Assembly: GCA_017937385.1 (NCBI GenBank)
Contig: JAGBDR010000083.1
Coordinates: 62,001 to 126,000 of the forward strand
Source of the DNA: Parabacteroides sp.
GTDB taxonomy: Bacteria > Bacteroidota > Bacteroidia > Bacteroidales > Tannerellaceae
Length of the DNA: 64,000 nt
Direction: 5' to 3'
Positions 52,063 to 62,900 of the stretch are shown here, one piece after another. The position numbers and the translations under genes were made by a program. The stretch's first letter is position 1. Each line of letters begins with the position of its first letter. The notes beneath the pieces were generated by a model. The model worked only from the letters and a program-made list of their open reading frames with translations, was not told where the DNA came from and searched no databases.

Positions 52063-53658
52063 TTATTCTATATCAGGAACGGGAGAAGGAACAGGCACTG
52101 CTTCATTATTATCTTCGTTTGACAAAGCTGGATTTGCCTGGATTTCCTTTTCTGGAATACGCCACAACAAGATCGGATCGCCCGGTTGGATGTTGAATAC
52201 GGAAGAAGCATTCGGATAACCGGCGCCACGACGGTCAACCCCCTTGTTCAGACGCATCACGTCGAACCAGTTCATACCTTCACCCCAAAGTTCGATACGG
52301 CGCTGGCGGTAGATCTCTTCCTGCATGGCTTCGGGAGAAGAGGCTTTGCAAGTGTATTCCGGATCGCGGTAGTCACGCAAGAAAGATTCAAGCGTTGCTT
52401 TAGCACCCGTTACATTTCCGCTCATGGCTTCCCCTTCCGCTTTGATCAGGTACATCTCTTCAACACGCATCAAAGGAATGTCACAGGCATTGGTGGAAGT
52501 TTCCAATTCATCATTATACGGGGCAAACTTCACCTGCGTATAAGGACCGAAATAATATTCAACCAATTCTTTCTCTTCCTCATTCAAGTTCGGAGAGGCC
52601 ACGTCTTCATTTAACCACCATCCCTTACGGACATCCGTTTCCGGAATCGATTTATATAATTCCTTGTTGATCTGACGGCCACCACTGTACCAAGCATAAC
52701 CATAGTTCAAGGAACCCATGTGGGACGGGAAATTACAGATACCCGTTGTCACCACACGATCGGATTCAGCAATCAGAATACCCCACATCCAAGCATTGTC
52801 CGTAGAAGTGTCGAAAGCCGGTCTTTTCAATTCGTTGATCGTGTAAGGAGTCGCAGAAGTGTTGTTGATTGCGTTTTCTGCATCTTTAGCTGCATCGGAC
52901 CAGTTTCCCATTGTTAAATTGATACGGGCACGCAGACCGTAAGCAACCGCGAAGTCGATATAACGTTTGTCTCTTCTCTTGATCGTCGAGTTTTCCAAAA
53001 AGCCGATCGCCTTGTTGATGTCGTTCATAATCTGCATATAAACTTCTTCAACCGTTGAACGCGTACAACCTTCTGTCGAGACTGTCGCAGCATTCTGTTC
53101 CGTAATGATCGGGACGCAAGGTGAGGATTTGTGGCTCGTGTAGTTGAACTGATAATTTTGAGCCAATACCCAATAGTTGAAGGCACGTGTTGCCAAAGCT
53201 TGTGCCAAATAGAATTGTAACGTCGGATCATCCGGATTTTCTCCCACCGATGTAACCACATTGTTGGCGGCATAGATCTGATTATACATGACTCCCCACA
53301 TCATACGGCATTCATAAGCCGTAAAAATACGGTCATCGAAAGTTAAACTGTTACCCATCCAGTTATAACCGTTATCATCGCTGACGAAATCCGCGCCATT
53401 GCTATCCATAAACAACATCAAGCCCGGATAGCCGATATCATTATGCCGTTCTGACTCTGTAATGATGGAAGCATAAGAACTGAATTGCGTAAAGACGGCA
53501 TTAACCCCAGCCTCCGCTTTAGACGGATCATTTTCCGCCACTTCTTCTTTTTGATCAGATGTAATAATTTTATCTTCAGGGAATGTGTCCAAATCCACAC
53601 AACTGTTCAGTGTCAATGCAGAAAAAGCACAAGCTGATACTATATATTTAGTCTTCAT
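52063..53658 (-). CDS. RagB/SusD family nutrient-binding lipoprotein (module 2)
   Basis: A 531-residue SusD-type lipoprotein (signal ending ALTLNSC). The N-terminal repeats (DPSKAEAGVNAVFTQFSSYAS; FYLAQALATRAFNYWVLAQNYQ) and the C-terminal region (RRIELWGEGMNWFDVMRLNKGVDR near residue 465) match the family. It binds the ligand of the SusC pore encoded 27 bp upstream. It differs clearly from the SusD proteins of modules 1 and 3, so a switch of module would change ligand specificity. It is the last gene of the module. Confidence 0.92.
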   Translation of the reverse strand: MKTKYIVSACAFSALTLNSCVDLDTFPEDKIITSDQKEEVAENDPSKAEAGVNAVFTQFSSYASIITESERHNDIGYPGLMLFMDSNGADFVSDDNGYNWMGNSLTFDDRIFTAYECRMMWGVMYNQIYAANNVVTSVGENPDDPTLQFYLAQALATRAFNYWVLAQNYQFNYTSHKSSPCVPIITEQNAATVSTEGCTRSTVEEVYMQIMNDINKAIGFLENSTIKRRDKRYIDFAVAYGLRARINLTMGNWSDAAKDAENAINNTSATPYTINELKRPAFDTSTDNAWMWGILIAESDRVVTTGICNFPSHMGSLNYGYAWYSGGRQINKELYKSIPETDVRKGWWLNEDVASPNLNEEEKELVEYYFGPYTQVKFAPYNDELETSTNACDIPLMRVEEMYLIKAEGEAMSGNVTGAKATLESFLRDYRDPEYTCKASSPEAMQEEIYRQRRIELWGEGMNWFDVMRLNKGVDRRGAGYPNASSVFNIQPGDPILLWRIPEKEIQANPALSNEDNNEAVPVPSPVPDIE

Positions 53659-53685
53659 ATATTTATATCTTTATTCGTTTTTTTA

Positions 53686-56616
53686 TTAGAATGTAACGCT
53701 GATACCACCGGAAACCGTGCGGATCGGAGTATAAAGTGCCGTTGTTGCACTGGTATAGCTCTGACGCGGGTCAAGACCTTTACGGGCAGAGAGCAAAGCC
53801 ACATTGTCAGCAGCAAAATAAACACGCAATCGGTCTACCAGGAATTTGTTTGTCAGCACTTTCGGAAGCGTATAACCGATTGTGATGTTGTTCAAAGAAA
53901 GATAGTTTGAACTTGTCAGCCAACGGTCAGACTGAGAACTTGCATATTTATCTTCTGCGTTCAGACGCGGAACATCTGTATTGCGATTGTTTTCCGTCCA
54001 AGCATTATAGATATCCTTGTGCCAGTTCGTTCCGGCATAGCTGGAGTTACCACCATGCATGAAACGTGCATAACCGGAGTCATAGATCTGTCCTCCCAAT
54101 TGATAAGACAACTGGATGGAAGCATCAAAACCGTACAGGTTCAAAGAAGTGCCGAAACCACCATAAACTGTCGGCAATAAATCGTCTGTTGCTTCTTTAT
54201 AGTTGGATGCCAAAGAATAGTCAGCAGTCTTGATTGCATTGCCTTCCTTGTCTTTTGCCCAATACATGGCTGTACCGGTTTCAGGATCGACACCTGCATA
54301 TTTAACCAAATACATGCGGTACATGGATTCGCCTTCCGTATAAATACGTGAACTGTTGATCAATTCGCCTTCCAAGTCCGGATGCAGTTCGATAATCTTA
54401 TTCTTGATGAACGAAGCGTTCAAATTCACATCCCAAGTGATGTTCTTGTTTTTGATGATCGCATAGTTCAAATCCAATTCCAAACCGGAGTTACGCATGG
54501 AACCCACGTTCATCGGGATTTCCTGATAACCGGCTGTCGGACCCACCGGTTTGTAGTACAACATATCACCGGATTGACGCAAAAAGTACTCAATGCTACC
54601 GTTAAAGCGGCTGTTAAACATACTGAAATCGAAACCGGTATTGAAAGAGGTCGATGTTTCCCAAGTCAAGTCCGGATTCCCTTTGTAGTACAATGAGCCA
54701 TCCGAGAAGATTCCGTTTGCACCGGTCATCTTGAACTGGTCGATATAGGCATAATAGTTACCGATCATATCGTTACCCTGTTGTCCGAAAGAAGCTTTGA
54801 ATTTCAATAAGTCAATCCATTTTGCATCTTCAAGGAAACTTTCATTTGACAAAATCCAGGCGGCACTTGCAGACCAGAAGTTACCCCAGCGGTGATCCGG
54901 ATGGAAACGGGACGAACCGTCGCGACGGAAAGAAACACTTCCATAATAAGTATTCTTATAGTCATAGTTTACACGGCCTATATAACCTTCTGTTGCATAA
55001 GAATTCCCATAGCCGTAACCGATCAACTGGTCAATCGCGTTGTTTACGTGGAAATTTTCCGGATTATACAAATTCTGTCCGGAAGCCTCTACCACTTCTT
55101 CGCTCCATTTGTAACCGTCATAACCGATCATCACATCCAAGTTATGGTCTTCATTGAATGTTTTCCGGTATGTGGCGATATATTGTTGGTCAAATCCCCA
55201 CTTACGGGAATGCCCTTGATAAGCCGTACCGCCATAAGATGCGCTCTGTCCGGAATATACGTTTCCTAACAGGTTGTAACGCTGGCTGTCCAGGTTCATA
55301 CCGTAACGGGCTGAAATCGTCAGTCCTTCAATCGGGGTGAAATCCGCATACCAATTCGCGTTTACAATATCATGTAAATATTCATCCTTGTTGTAAATCA
55401 AGTCTCCGGCAGGATTGGAGATAGACATGAACGAACGAGAAAATTTGGTGCTGACGCCATCACCATAGTCATACACTTTACGTCCGCGGTTCATCATCAA
55501 AGAGCCGTCCGCATTACGCACATACAACGGATAGATCGGAGCAATCATGTTTGCCATCAAAAAGGCGTTACCGGAAGAAGCTGTGGAAGTCTGTTCGCCC
55601 GGATAACGGCTGTTTGAATAAGTATAACCCAAGTTAGCACCGACTTTCAACCATTTTTTTACCTGGTAGTCACCTTTTGCACGTGTTGAATAACGGGTGA
55701 AACCTGAACCTTCGATTATACCCTGGTCATCCAAATAACCGAAAGAAACATAATAGTTTGCTTTATCGGAAGAACCGGAAACATTCAAGTTATATTCTTG
55801 ACGGGACTTATTGCTGAAGATTTCATCTGCCCAATTGTCCGGTGTATAATAATAGTTACCATCCGAATAACCTAATTTGGCGTTCGGGTTCATTTTGCCG
55901 TCCAATCCATACAAAGATTCACCTTCCGGGAGCGTATAGATCTGGTACCCCAGACCCCCCTTACTCTTAACCGGCAAATAAGAATTTGCATATTGATTTG
56001 ATTTCGCATCATCGTAACCCAATGTATATTTACCTGCATTATACAGAGCTTGATAAGCGTGGTCCATATAATCCACTACATCCGTCATTACATCGTAGTT
56101 CTTGATCATTCGGGAGTTTACGCCCCATTTGGCATCAAAGTTGATGGCCGCTTTACCGCTTGTACCTTTTTTTGTTGTAATCATGATCACACCGTTCGCA
56201 CCACGTGCGCCATACAAAGCTGTAGAAGCAGCATCCTTCAAAACCGTCAGCGATTCGATATCCTGTGAATTGATGGAAGAGATGTCTCCATCATAAGGAA
56301 TACCGTCCACTACATACAACGGATCAGAACTTGCATTGATAGAACCGACACCCCGGATCTTTACCTTTGCCGAAGTACCCGGCTGCCCGTTTGAACTTTG
56401 AATCTGCACACCAGCAACGGCACCCGCCAAAGCATTCGTCACATCCGATACTTGACGTTTTTCAATTTGTTCAGTCTTCACAACTCCAGCCGATCCAGTG
56501 AATGCACCTTTCTTAGCCGTACCATAAGCCACAACAACAACCTCGTCAAGCATTTTGTTGTCAACCTCCAAAATCACGTTCATTTTGGGTTTGATAGCCA
56601 ACTCTTGGGTCTTCAT
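53686..56616 (-). CDS. SusC/RagA TonB-linked outer-membrane protein, 5'-truncated silent copy (module 2)
   Basis: 976 residues from the first usable Met: plug domain (VAYGTAKKGAFTGSAGVVKTEQIE; YGARGANGVIMITTKKG) and barrel ending GGISVTF. Homology to the complete SusC starts at SSAKTLV at the core 56633-56654; the signal peptide is absent and the frame beyond has no start codon before a stop. Over 56510-56654 it matches the complete SusC with one difference in 145 bp, then the two diverge strongly. This fits recent recombination or gene conversion. As it stands, it cannot be exported. Confidence 0.85.
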   Translation of the reverse strand: MKTQELAIKPKMNVILEVDNKMLDEVVVVAYGTAKKGAFTGSAGVVKTEQIEKRQVSDVTNALAGAVAGVQIQSSNGQPGTSAKVKIRGVGSINASSDPLYVVDGIPYDGDISSINSQDIESLTVLKDAASTALYGARGANGVIMITTKKGTSGKAAINFDAKWGVNSRMIKNYDVMTDVVDYMDHAYQALYNAGKYTLGYDDAKSNQYANSYLPVKSKGGLGYQIYTLPEGESLYGLDGKMNPNAKLGYSDGNYYYTPDNWADEIFSNKSRQEYNLNVSGSSDKANYYVSFGYLDDQGIIEGSGFTRYSTRAKGDYQVKKWLKVGANLGYTYSNSRYPGEQTSTASSGNAFLMANMIAPIYPLYVRNADGSLMMNRGRKVYDYGDGVSTKFSRSFMSISNPAGDLIYNKDEYLHDIVNANWYADFTPIEGLTISARYGMNLDSQRYNLLGNVYSGQSASYGGTAYQGHSRKWGFDQQYIATYRKTFNEDHNLDVMIGYDGYKWSEEVVEASGQNLYNPENFHVNNAIDQLIGYGYGNSYATEGYIGRVNYDYKNTYYGSVSFRRDGSSRFHPDHRWGNFWSASAAWILSNESFLEDAKWIDLLKFKASFGQQGNDMIGNYYAYIDQFKMTGANGIFSDGSLYYKGNPDLTWETSTSFNTGFDFSMFNSRFNGSIEYFLRQSGDMLYYKPVGPTAGYQEIPMNVGSMRNSGLELDLNYAIIKNKNITWDVNLNASFIKNKIIELHPDLEGELINSSRIYTEGESMYRMYLVKYAGVDPETGTAMYWAKDKEGNAIKTADYSLASNYKEATDDLLPTVYGGFGTSLNLYGFDASIQLSYQLGGQIYDSGYARFMHGGNSSYAGTNWHKDIYNAWTENNRNTDVPRLNAEDKYASSQSDRWLTSSNYLSLNNITIGYTLPKVLTNKFLVDRLRVYFAADNVALLSARKGLDPRQSYTSATTALYTPIRTVSGGISVTF

Positions 56617-56654
56617 CCCGACAAAATAAACGACCAGAGTCTTTGCGGAACTTG
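56510..56654. repeat. 145-bp direct repeat with 62846-62990
   Basis: Encodes the end of the N-terminal domain and the TonB-box-side segment of SusC (about SSAKTLVVYFVG to VVAYGTAKK). One mismatch in 145 bp to the module 3 gene; the left end is within SusC coding sequence and the right end is the 22-bp core. Confidence 0.9.
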
Positions 56655-56803
56655 CTTTGTGATATATATGCTTGATTATTAATGAATAGTATTTCTACCA
56701 ACACTCTAAAAGGGCATACAAATATGTTTGATGACTAAAACAGCAAATCGTTGTTTTTCAATGATTTGCTATTAATATGCAAAAAGAGACAGAAAAAATA
56801 TTT
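56655..56803. repeat. Leader repeat, copy 2
   Basis: Matches 50171-50320 upstream of the module 1 SusC at about 93% by eye. Contains no start codon in frame with SusC. Confidence 0.8.
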
Positions 56804-56814
56804 GTTCTTTTTCT

Positions 56815-56863
56815 ACTCAAAAGTATCTTGCATCAACAAAATCCTATTTACACAACAAAATTA
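56815..56863 (-). pseudogene. Deletion scar of a DUF4143 ATPase gene
   Basis: On the minus strand the codons for LMQDTFE and a stop remain, equal to the last codons of the intact ATPase at 50329 (LMQDTFG). They are fused, at a CAA/CAAAA microhomology, to sequence (56838-56868) that corresponds to the region upstream of that ATPase (51620-51653). The whole gene, about 1.27 kb including its promoter repeats, is missing. Confidence 0.75.
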
Positions 56864-56943
56864 CGGCAACCGCACAACCAACAGGCCTTTACCAAATCGA
56901 TGAGGGCGGCTGAGAAAATAAATCTTTCCGTTGGTCACAAGGT
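56861..56943 (-). pseudogene. Remnant of an AAA-ATPase-like (PF09820 type) gene, Walker A part
   Basis: The minus strand encodes KYDLVTNGKIYFLSRPHRFGKG followed by LLVVRLP and a stop: this is the Walker A region (YFLSRPRRFGKS) of PF09820-type ATPases. The Walker B region is gone, the reverse of the remnant at 51643-51901. Both probably derive from one ancestral gene next to the DUF4143 ATPase. Confidence 0.75.
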
Positions 56944-56962
56944 CATATTTGTGTGATGACTA

Positions 56963-58108
56963 CTATTTTACAGGATTCTGATATACATTTTTAAGCCAGT
57001 ATTCAAAAGCCGGATCTTGAATTTCTATTGTATTACCAGGTAATAGATCAATCAAATCTTTTTCAAGTGTCGCTTTTTTCAGGTTCTTGATATTGGCAGA
57101 GGTTCCCAGTTGATATTGTTTCAAAACGTCTTTAGAAGAGAAATTGGTTACACCATCAGCAACCGCTATCAAAAAGCTAATTTGACGGGGGGTTAAAGTA
57201 TCTATTATATTGGTGAAAAGCAGACTCAATTGCCCAATTAAGCCGTTGAACGCCTCATTGACAATTTCCTCTGAACAATCTTTCAATGTACGCAACCAGG
57301 TTTGCTGACTTAATTGCTGAGTATAATAAGGATGATTTTTCATTTTATCGGCAATCATACCGGATAGTTCGTCAGAAATATGTTTCCCTGTATCCGTAAA
57401 TCGTTGGGATATAAATGTAACCCAGTCTTCCCGTTTGATTTTTTGTAAAAATAGGATATCGCCAAACTTATAAAAAGGCATACTGTAATCATTGAAAATA
57501 CTCAGTAGCATGTGTCGTTTGCTCCCGTACAAACAATAGCAAACGGACGTATGTGTTTGCCAATGGGCACGGAGTTTACGTTGAAAGGCAAGTGAATCCT
57601 CATACTCGTTGATATTTTGAAATTCATCGATACAGACGATAATCTTTTTACCTTTGTCTTGAGCGATTTTTTGTGGCAGGTCTAATATCTCATCGTATGA
57701 TAATCGGTTTTCTTTAAAGCTAATACCAAAAGATAATTCATAACTTTGACTGCCTTCAGATAAAGTAACAGCAGGTGCCATACGGCTTAAGTACTTTTTC
57801 ACTCCGGCGACAAATTCTTCCCATGCGGAAGTGGATACCCGCATTAATGCATTGGCATAGGCCGTATAAAATTGTTCTTCCGTCCTACAATTAAAGATAT
57901 CGACTTGGCAGACCCATATATTATCATTCTCTTCGGATAATATCTTGCTACATTTGTTCACCAAAGAAGTCTTTCCCCAGCGACGAGGGGAAATAATTAC
58001 AGTGTTGATGAGATTCGTGAAATTTTGTGTCAAAACAGTCACTTCATTCTCCCTGTCTGTAAAATTCCGGTCATCGGCTATACGCCCGTAAACAAATGGT
58101 GCATCCAT
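56963..58108 (-). CDS. PF01637-type (archaeal ATPase-like) AAA family ATPase
   Basis: A 381-residue solo ATPase. The opening PFVYGRIADDRNFTDRENEV is typical, Walker A is VIISPRRWGKTSLVNKCS near residue 40, Walker B KKIIVCIDEFQNINEYED near residue 135, and the C-terminal third looks like a winged-helix domain (TPRQISFLIAVADGVTNFSSKDVLKQYQLGTSANIKNLKKATLEKDLI). Related proteins occur in many Bacteroidetes without known function. It belongs to a different family from the ATPase at 50329 and sits upstream of the module 2 SusC. Confidence 0.9.
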   Translation of the reverse strand: MDAPFVYGRIADDRNFTDRENEVTVLTQNFTNLINTVIISPRRWGKTSLVNKCSKILSEENDNIWVCQVDIFNCRTEEQFYTAYANALMRVSTSAWEEFVAGVKKYLSRMAPAVTLSEGSQSYELSFGISFKENRLSYDEILDLPQKIAQDKGKKIIVCIDEFQNINEYEDSLAFQRKLRAHWQTHTSVCYCLYGSKRHMLLSIFNDYSMPFYKFGDILFLQKIKREDWVTFISQRFTDTGKHISDELSGMIADKMKNHPYYTQQLSQQTWLRTLKDCSEEIVNEAFNGLIGQLSLLFTNIIDTLTPRQISFLIAVADGVTNFSSKDVLKQYQLGTSANIKNLKKATLEKDLIDLLPGNTIEIQDPAFEYWLKNVYQNPVK

Positions 58109-58118
58109 AGAACAATCT

Positions 58119-58140
58119 TTTATTTATAAGGGCAAATGTA
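58119..58140 (-). promoter_or_regulatory. Promoter of the PF01637-type ATPase
   Basis: The minus-strand -7 box TACATTTG (58133-58140) is followed by CCCTTATAAATAAAAG, similar to CCCTATAAGAAATAAAA in the leader of the other ATPase gene. An inverted repeat TTTGAAAT (8-bp stem, 58181-58202) lies further upstream. Confidence 0.5.
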
Positions 58141-58263
58141 AAGACAATTATTGAAAAAGCAAAAAGGTGAAACTGTTTAATTTGAAATCAACTTATTTCA
58201 AACCGAATGATTTCACAAATCGAAATTTTATCCTAATAATTCAATCTGAATGTACAGAAAACA

Positions 58264-58298
58264 GAAAAAGGGTACAACATAATCGCCATACCCCTTTT
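58264..58298 (-). terminator. Terminator after the module 3 SusD gene
   Basis: A stem of about 10 bp (AAAAAGGGTA, 58265-58274, with TACCCCTTTTT; one bulged base) in T-rich surroundings, 25 bp past the stop at 58321. Confidence 0.6.
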
Positions 58299-58320
58299 TG
58301 CTCATATCAGAAATTTGAGA

Positions 58321-59973
58321 TTAATTGCCCGATGTTCCCGGTTTCAAATCGTCATTATAATCTGTTTCAGCCAAAGGAACATCCCAAGTCCACTTGTTAG
58401 CACCACTGGCCGGAATTGTTTTTGCAATAGAGATATGTGCGTTTCCTCCTTCGGCAAAACCATGACGGACTACATCACGATTCCAACGTTTATAGTCGCT
58501 CCAGGCAAAACCTTCACCCCACAATTCCACTTCACGATAATCCATAATCTCGTTCCACAAGGCATCCCCCGATTTTGTACAAGTATATTCCGGATTACGT
58601 CCAGACTCTTTGTTCAGTGTCATTAATGAAGCGATAGCTGCCGATTCATTACCTAATTGATAATTGGCTTCAGCTTCAATCAATACCATTTCAGAAGAAC
58701 GGATAAATGGCAGATAGCTTACTCCCGGAGTATCAAATACATAAAACTTCAATTGACCACCCAAATACATATAACCCGCTTGGTAGGGAGCAGCCAGCCC
58801 GCTCACCGCCATTTTTGCACAATAAGAGGCTGCATCTTCCCACAAAGCATCGGCAGCATTTTCATCGTCACCCATACCTAAAATACCATAACCCAAATCC
58901 ATTGCGGATCCATCATTGAAATCATATCCGGGGAATTTGTCTTCTGTCAAGAAAAGTGCTTTACGGACATCGTTATTCGGTATTCGATTGATCAACTCAC
59001 GGCCGATTGCACCAGCTCCGGTATTTGATGCGGAAGCATAGTAACCATTACAAGAGAACTGGACTCCGTAACTCCAATACCAGTTATTTTCCTGAGCACT
59101 TCCGTAGCTTCCGAAAATCCATTCAGAAGTAGGATTGCAGAAGCCGGACCGATAGGCCGCATTGTCCATCAGCGGAAAATCCTGACGGGCCAATTGGGCT
59201 TCAGACAACGCTTTGGAATAATCTTGTTTGGCAAGTGCGGCACGGGCATAAACAGCATGAGCGACATTCACATTAGGAATCCAAATATCTGATTCGCTTC
59301 GAGTCGTTTCCGTATTGGAGAAGAGCGAGATGGCTTCATCCAGGTCTTTATAAATTTGAGTGTATGTTTCTGCCAAAGTCGAATAAGGCATACCATCGGT
59401 AGACTCGTCCAAACGGAGGATCAAGCCTTGAGAAGCCCCATTGCTGGAGTCTTGCCAACGCCAGCAATAATAGTGAGTCAATTTCTCAAATGCATAAGCC
59501 CTGAAAGTTAAAGCTGCAGCTTTGATGAAATTCTTTTCATTGTCTGCACCTGTGGCAGCATCAATGTTGCAAATGATGGTATTGGCATTACCGATAATCG
59601 TATAATAGTAATACCAGGCATAGGCGTCATAAATAGAGTTCGTACGGGAATGGAACTCCTGATTATGTATGGGCGACCATCCTGATGCATACATATTATA
59701 CAGGTAATTTTCGCTTGGATAGTTCTCATAATGAGCCATTATGTTGTTCTCTCCAGCAAAACCTTGCCCGAAATAATAATGTTGGGTAGTCATTAACTTG
59801 GAAATACCATTCAATGCTTTCATTGCGTTGTCAGTCGTACCTACGGCATCCGAAGCACCTGTTGAATCCGTAGGAACCGTATCCAGAAAATCACTCGCAC
59901 AAGAGGAGATAGTCATTACTCCGAACACCAAACTGCCCACGAGCAGTTTATTTATTATATTTTTCATATACAT
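58321..59973 (-). CDS. RagB/SusD family nutrient-binding lipoprotein (module 3)
   Basis: A 550-residue SusD-type lipoprotein (signal ending GVMTISSC). Typical regions are AVGTTDNAMKALNGISKLM, FIKAAALTFRAYAFEKLTHYYCWRW and the C-terminal REVELWGEGFAWSDYKRWNRD near residue 500. It lies 15 bp after the only complete SusC gene of the cluster, so this is the pair expected to be expressed in the present arrangement. The ligand is unknown; no enzyme gene for glycan breakdown lies in the module. Confidence 0.93.
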   Translation of the reverse strand: MYMKNIINKLLVGSLVFGVMTISSCASDFLDTVPTDSTGASDAVGTTDNAMKALNGISKLMTTQHYYFGQGFAGENNIMAHYENYPSENYLYNMYASGWSPIHNQEFHSRTNSIYDAYAWYYYYTIIGNANTIICNIDAATGADNEKNFIKAAALTFRAYAFEKLTHYYCWRWQDSSNGASQGLILRLDESTDGMPYSTLAETYTQIYKDLDEAISLFSNTETTRSESDIWIPNVNVAHAVYARAALAKQDYSKALSEAQLARQDFPLMDNAAYRSGFCNPTSEWIFGSYGSAQENNWYWSYGVQFSCNGYYASASNTGAGAIGRELINRIPNNDVRKALFLTEDKFPGYDFNDGSAMDLGYGILGMGDDENAADALWEDAASYCAKMAVSGLAAPYQAGYMYLGGQLKFYVFDTPGVSYLPFIRSSEMVLIEAEANYQLGNESAAIASLMTLNKESGRNPEYTCTKSGDALWNEIMDYREVELWGEGFAWSDYKRWNRDVVRHGFAEGGNAHISIAKTIPASGANKWTWDVPLAETDYNDDLKPGTSGN

Positions 59974-59988
59974 GCTATTATTATATCA

Positions 59989-62900
59989 TTAGAAATTGAC
60001 TGTAAGACCGAGATTGTAAACTCGTGCCGTAACATAGGTGTCATCCGATCCGCCGTTGAATGAATATTGAGGATTCAACCCCTTACGAGATGTCAGCGTA
60101 AAGAGATTTTCGATACCGGCATTCAAAGACAAACCTTCTACCCCCAAATTGTTCAACCAGCGTTTTGGCAGGCTGTATGAAAGATTCAGGTTCTTAAATA
60201 CCAAATAGGAAGCACTGGTCAACCAACGGTCGCTTTGTGCATTCAAATCGGACGATTTATGGAAATCGGCTCTTGGTGTTCCATTCGGATCGATGCGGTT
60301 GGCAGAGGTTTCTGTCATGCCGGCTGGAGCACCGTCCCAAGAATTCAAGATGTCTTTGTGGTATGCGCTACCGGAAGCACCTGATTCAGAAACGCCCATC
60401 AAGCTTGCATACGAACCATCATACGTTTTGCCACCCAAAGAATAGGTGAATAACAGGTTTAAATTCCAGTTTTTCCAAGACAGAGCAGAGTTGATGGAAC
60501 CATATACAGTGGGAAGAGCTGATCCGGCCCAATCCCGTTTGGCGTATGAAGTAGCCGTTGCATAATCCACTCCGTTGATGGTTGTCAAAGCCCCACTTTC
60601 TTCGGCTGCTGCTTTCTTTTCCGGATCCAACGTATAAAGAGTTGTACCAGTCAACTGGTCTACACCCTCATAATGGTAGGTATAGAATTCATAAATGGAG
60701 TGTCCTTCCGAATAATTCTGCATACCGTGCAAGATGTCTTTTCCATCAGGCAATTTGACAATCTTGTTCTTCAAGAAAGTAGCGTCCACGCCGATGTTCC
60801 AGTTCCAATCCTTATTGCGGAAAACGTCTGCATTCAAAGAGATTTCAACCCCACGGTTGGATATTGTACCGATATTTTTGTACTGGCTCAAGTTCATCAT
60901 GTTGTCTTGCCACGGATAAGAACCGGCAGACAGAGGCAGACGTACTTCAAACAACAAATCTTTGGAACGTTTGTCGAAATAACCTAACTGGAAGTTCAAA
61001 CGATCGAACAAGCGACCTTCAAAAGCCACGTCGACAGTCTGGGTTGTTTCCCACTTGATATCCGGAGCTTTCAGCGATTGTTTGACCAGAGCAGGATTTC
61101 CCGCATTTTTGTCGATGGTATAAAGAGCCATGTGGGCATACCAACTGACTCCCATGTTATTACCGACTTCACCATAGGAAGCACGCATCTTCAACTGGTC
61201 TACCCAGTCTACGTTTTCTAAGAAAGCTTCTTTCTTCATGTTCCAACTTGCACCTAAAGAGAAGAAGTTACCCCAACGATTGTCTTTATAGAAACGGGAA
61301 GAGCCATCGCGACGGAATGAACCTTCAACAAAATAGCGTTCGTCGAAATTGTATTTTACCCGTGCTAAATAGGACTCCAATTTATCTTCATCATCAGAAC
61401 CGTTGAAATAAGAGTTGTTCAGGAAGTTGCCCATGGTCAGATTACCGTCGACAGCCATGCCTGTATTCATTCCGGAAGTATATTTACGTATCCAGCTATA
61501 GCTTTCATGACCGACCATCGCTTCTACATTGTGGTGTTCGTTGAACGTATAGTTCCAGTTGATGAACTGCTGGAAAGTAGCTGTCTTGTATTGGTAAGCA
61601 TACGATGTTAAGCGTCCATTGTTGGTAGCACCGTCACCAATCAAAGGGTTGTCGTACTTTTGATTATTCGTTGTGCTGAAATTAATATCGCCTTTGGCCG
61701 TTACCGAAAGTCCATAAGGTAATGAAACAGTAGCAAATGCCTGTCCACCCAGCACATTACGGGTACTCAATTGCTTGTCATACTGCATTTCATAAACGAT
61801 GTTACGGTTACTCAAATAAGGAGACGTGACATCATACACCTTGTTCCCGTTTTCGTCAAGTGCGTAAGAACCATCAGCATTGTGCATATACAACGGATAA
61901 ATCGGAGCCATATAACGGGCAATGTAAAATGGGTTGGAATAATAGTTGCCGTTTGCATTGCTGTTATAATTCCGTTTGGTAGAAGAACCATTCAGGTTAA
62001 GACCGCTTTTGAACCATTTGTTCGGTGTGAAAGTTGTGTTCACACGTGCGGAATAACGTTCGAAACTTGTCGTTTTCACATACCCTTTTTCGTTCAGATA
62101 ACCAACGGAAGCATACGTGTTGTATTTTTCGCCTGCTTTAGAACCGGAAAGGTTGTATTCTTGGCGATGACCGTTGCGTTCGATGGCATCTTGCCAATCC
62201 AGGTCATCATATCCCGGCAACATATTGGCGATTAATTTACCATTCGCATCGAACAACTTATCGTTGGCCGCATCAAAAATATTGCGCCCGATAGATTCCG
62301 AGATAAGTTTGGATGTCGCATAAGCACCTGCCTCTTCCGCACTCATCCCTTTATTGGACATCATTGCATACTTTTTGGCTTTCCAGCTCATCTCCATCCA
62401 ATCATTTGCACTCAAACGGTCATATTCGGCTATACCACGATTGTAGATACCTTGATTGATTTGCAAAGTTACACTCGGTTTATCCGAATTACCGCGTCCG
62501 CGTTTTGTTGTGATCAACACGACACCATTGGCGGCACGATTACCATACAGAGCAGAAGAGGCCGCATCTTTCAGAATAGACATACTTTCGATATCATTGG
62601 AATTCAATTCTGCGATATTGCCATCGAAAGGAACACCATCGACAACATATAGCGGGTCAGTCGCACCACTTACCAAAGATCCGAAACCACGAATACGGAT
62701 AGAAGGAGCTGCTCCAGGTTCTCCATACGTATTATTTACTTGTACGCCTGGTGCAGAACCTTCTAACGCACCAGTCACACTGGTAGTCAAACGTTTTTCA
62801 ATCTTTTTCGAATCGACTACCGAAACAGAACCCGTCAATGATTCCTTCTTAGCCGTACCATAAGCCACAACGACAACCTCGTCAAGCATTTTGTTGTCAA

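Noticed and set aside
50329..58108. Transposons carrying the ATPase genes
   Set aside because: No transposase, terminal inverted repeats or target duplications were found around either ATPase; only the duplicated leader and a microhomology deletion are visible.
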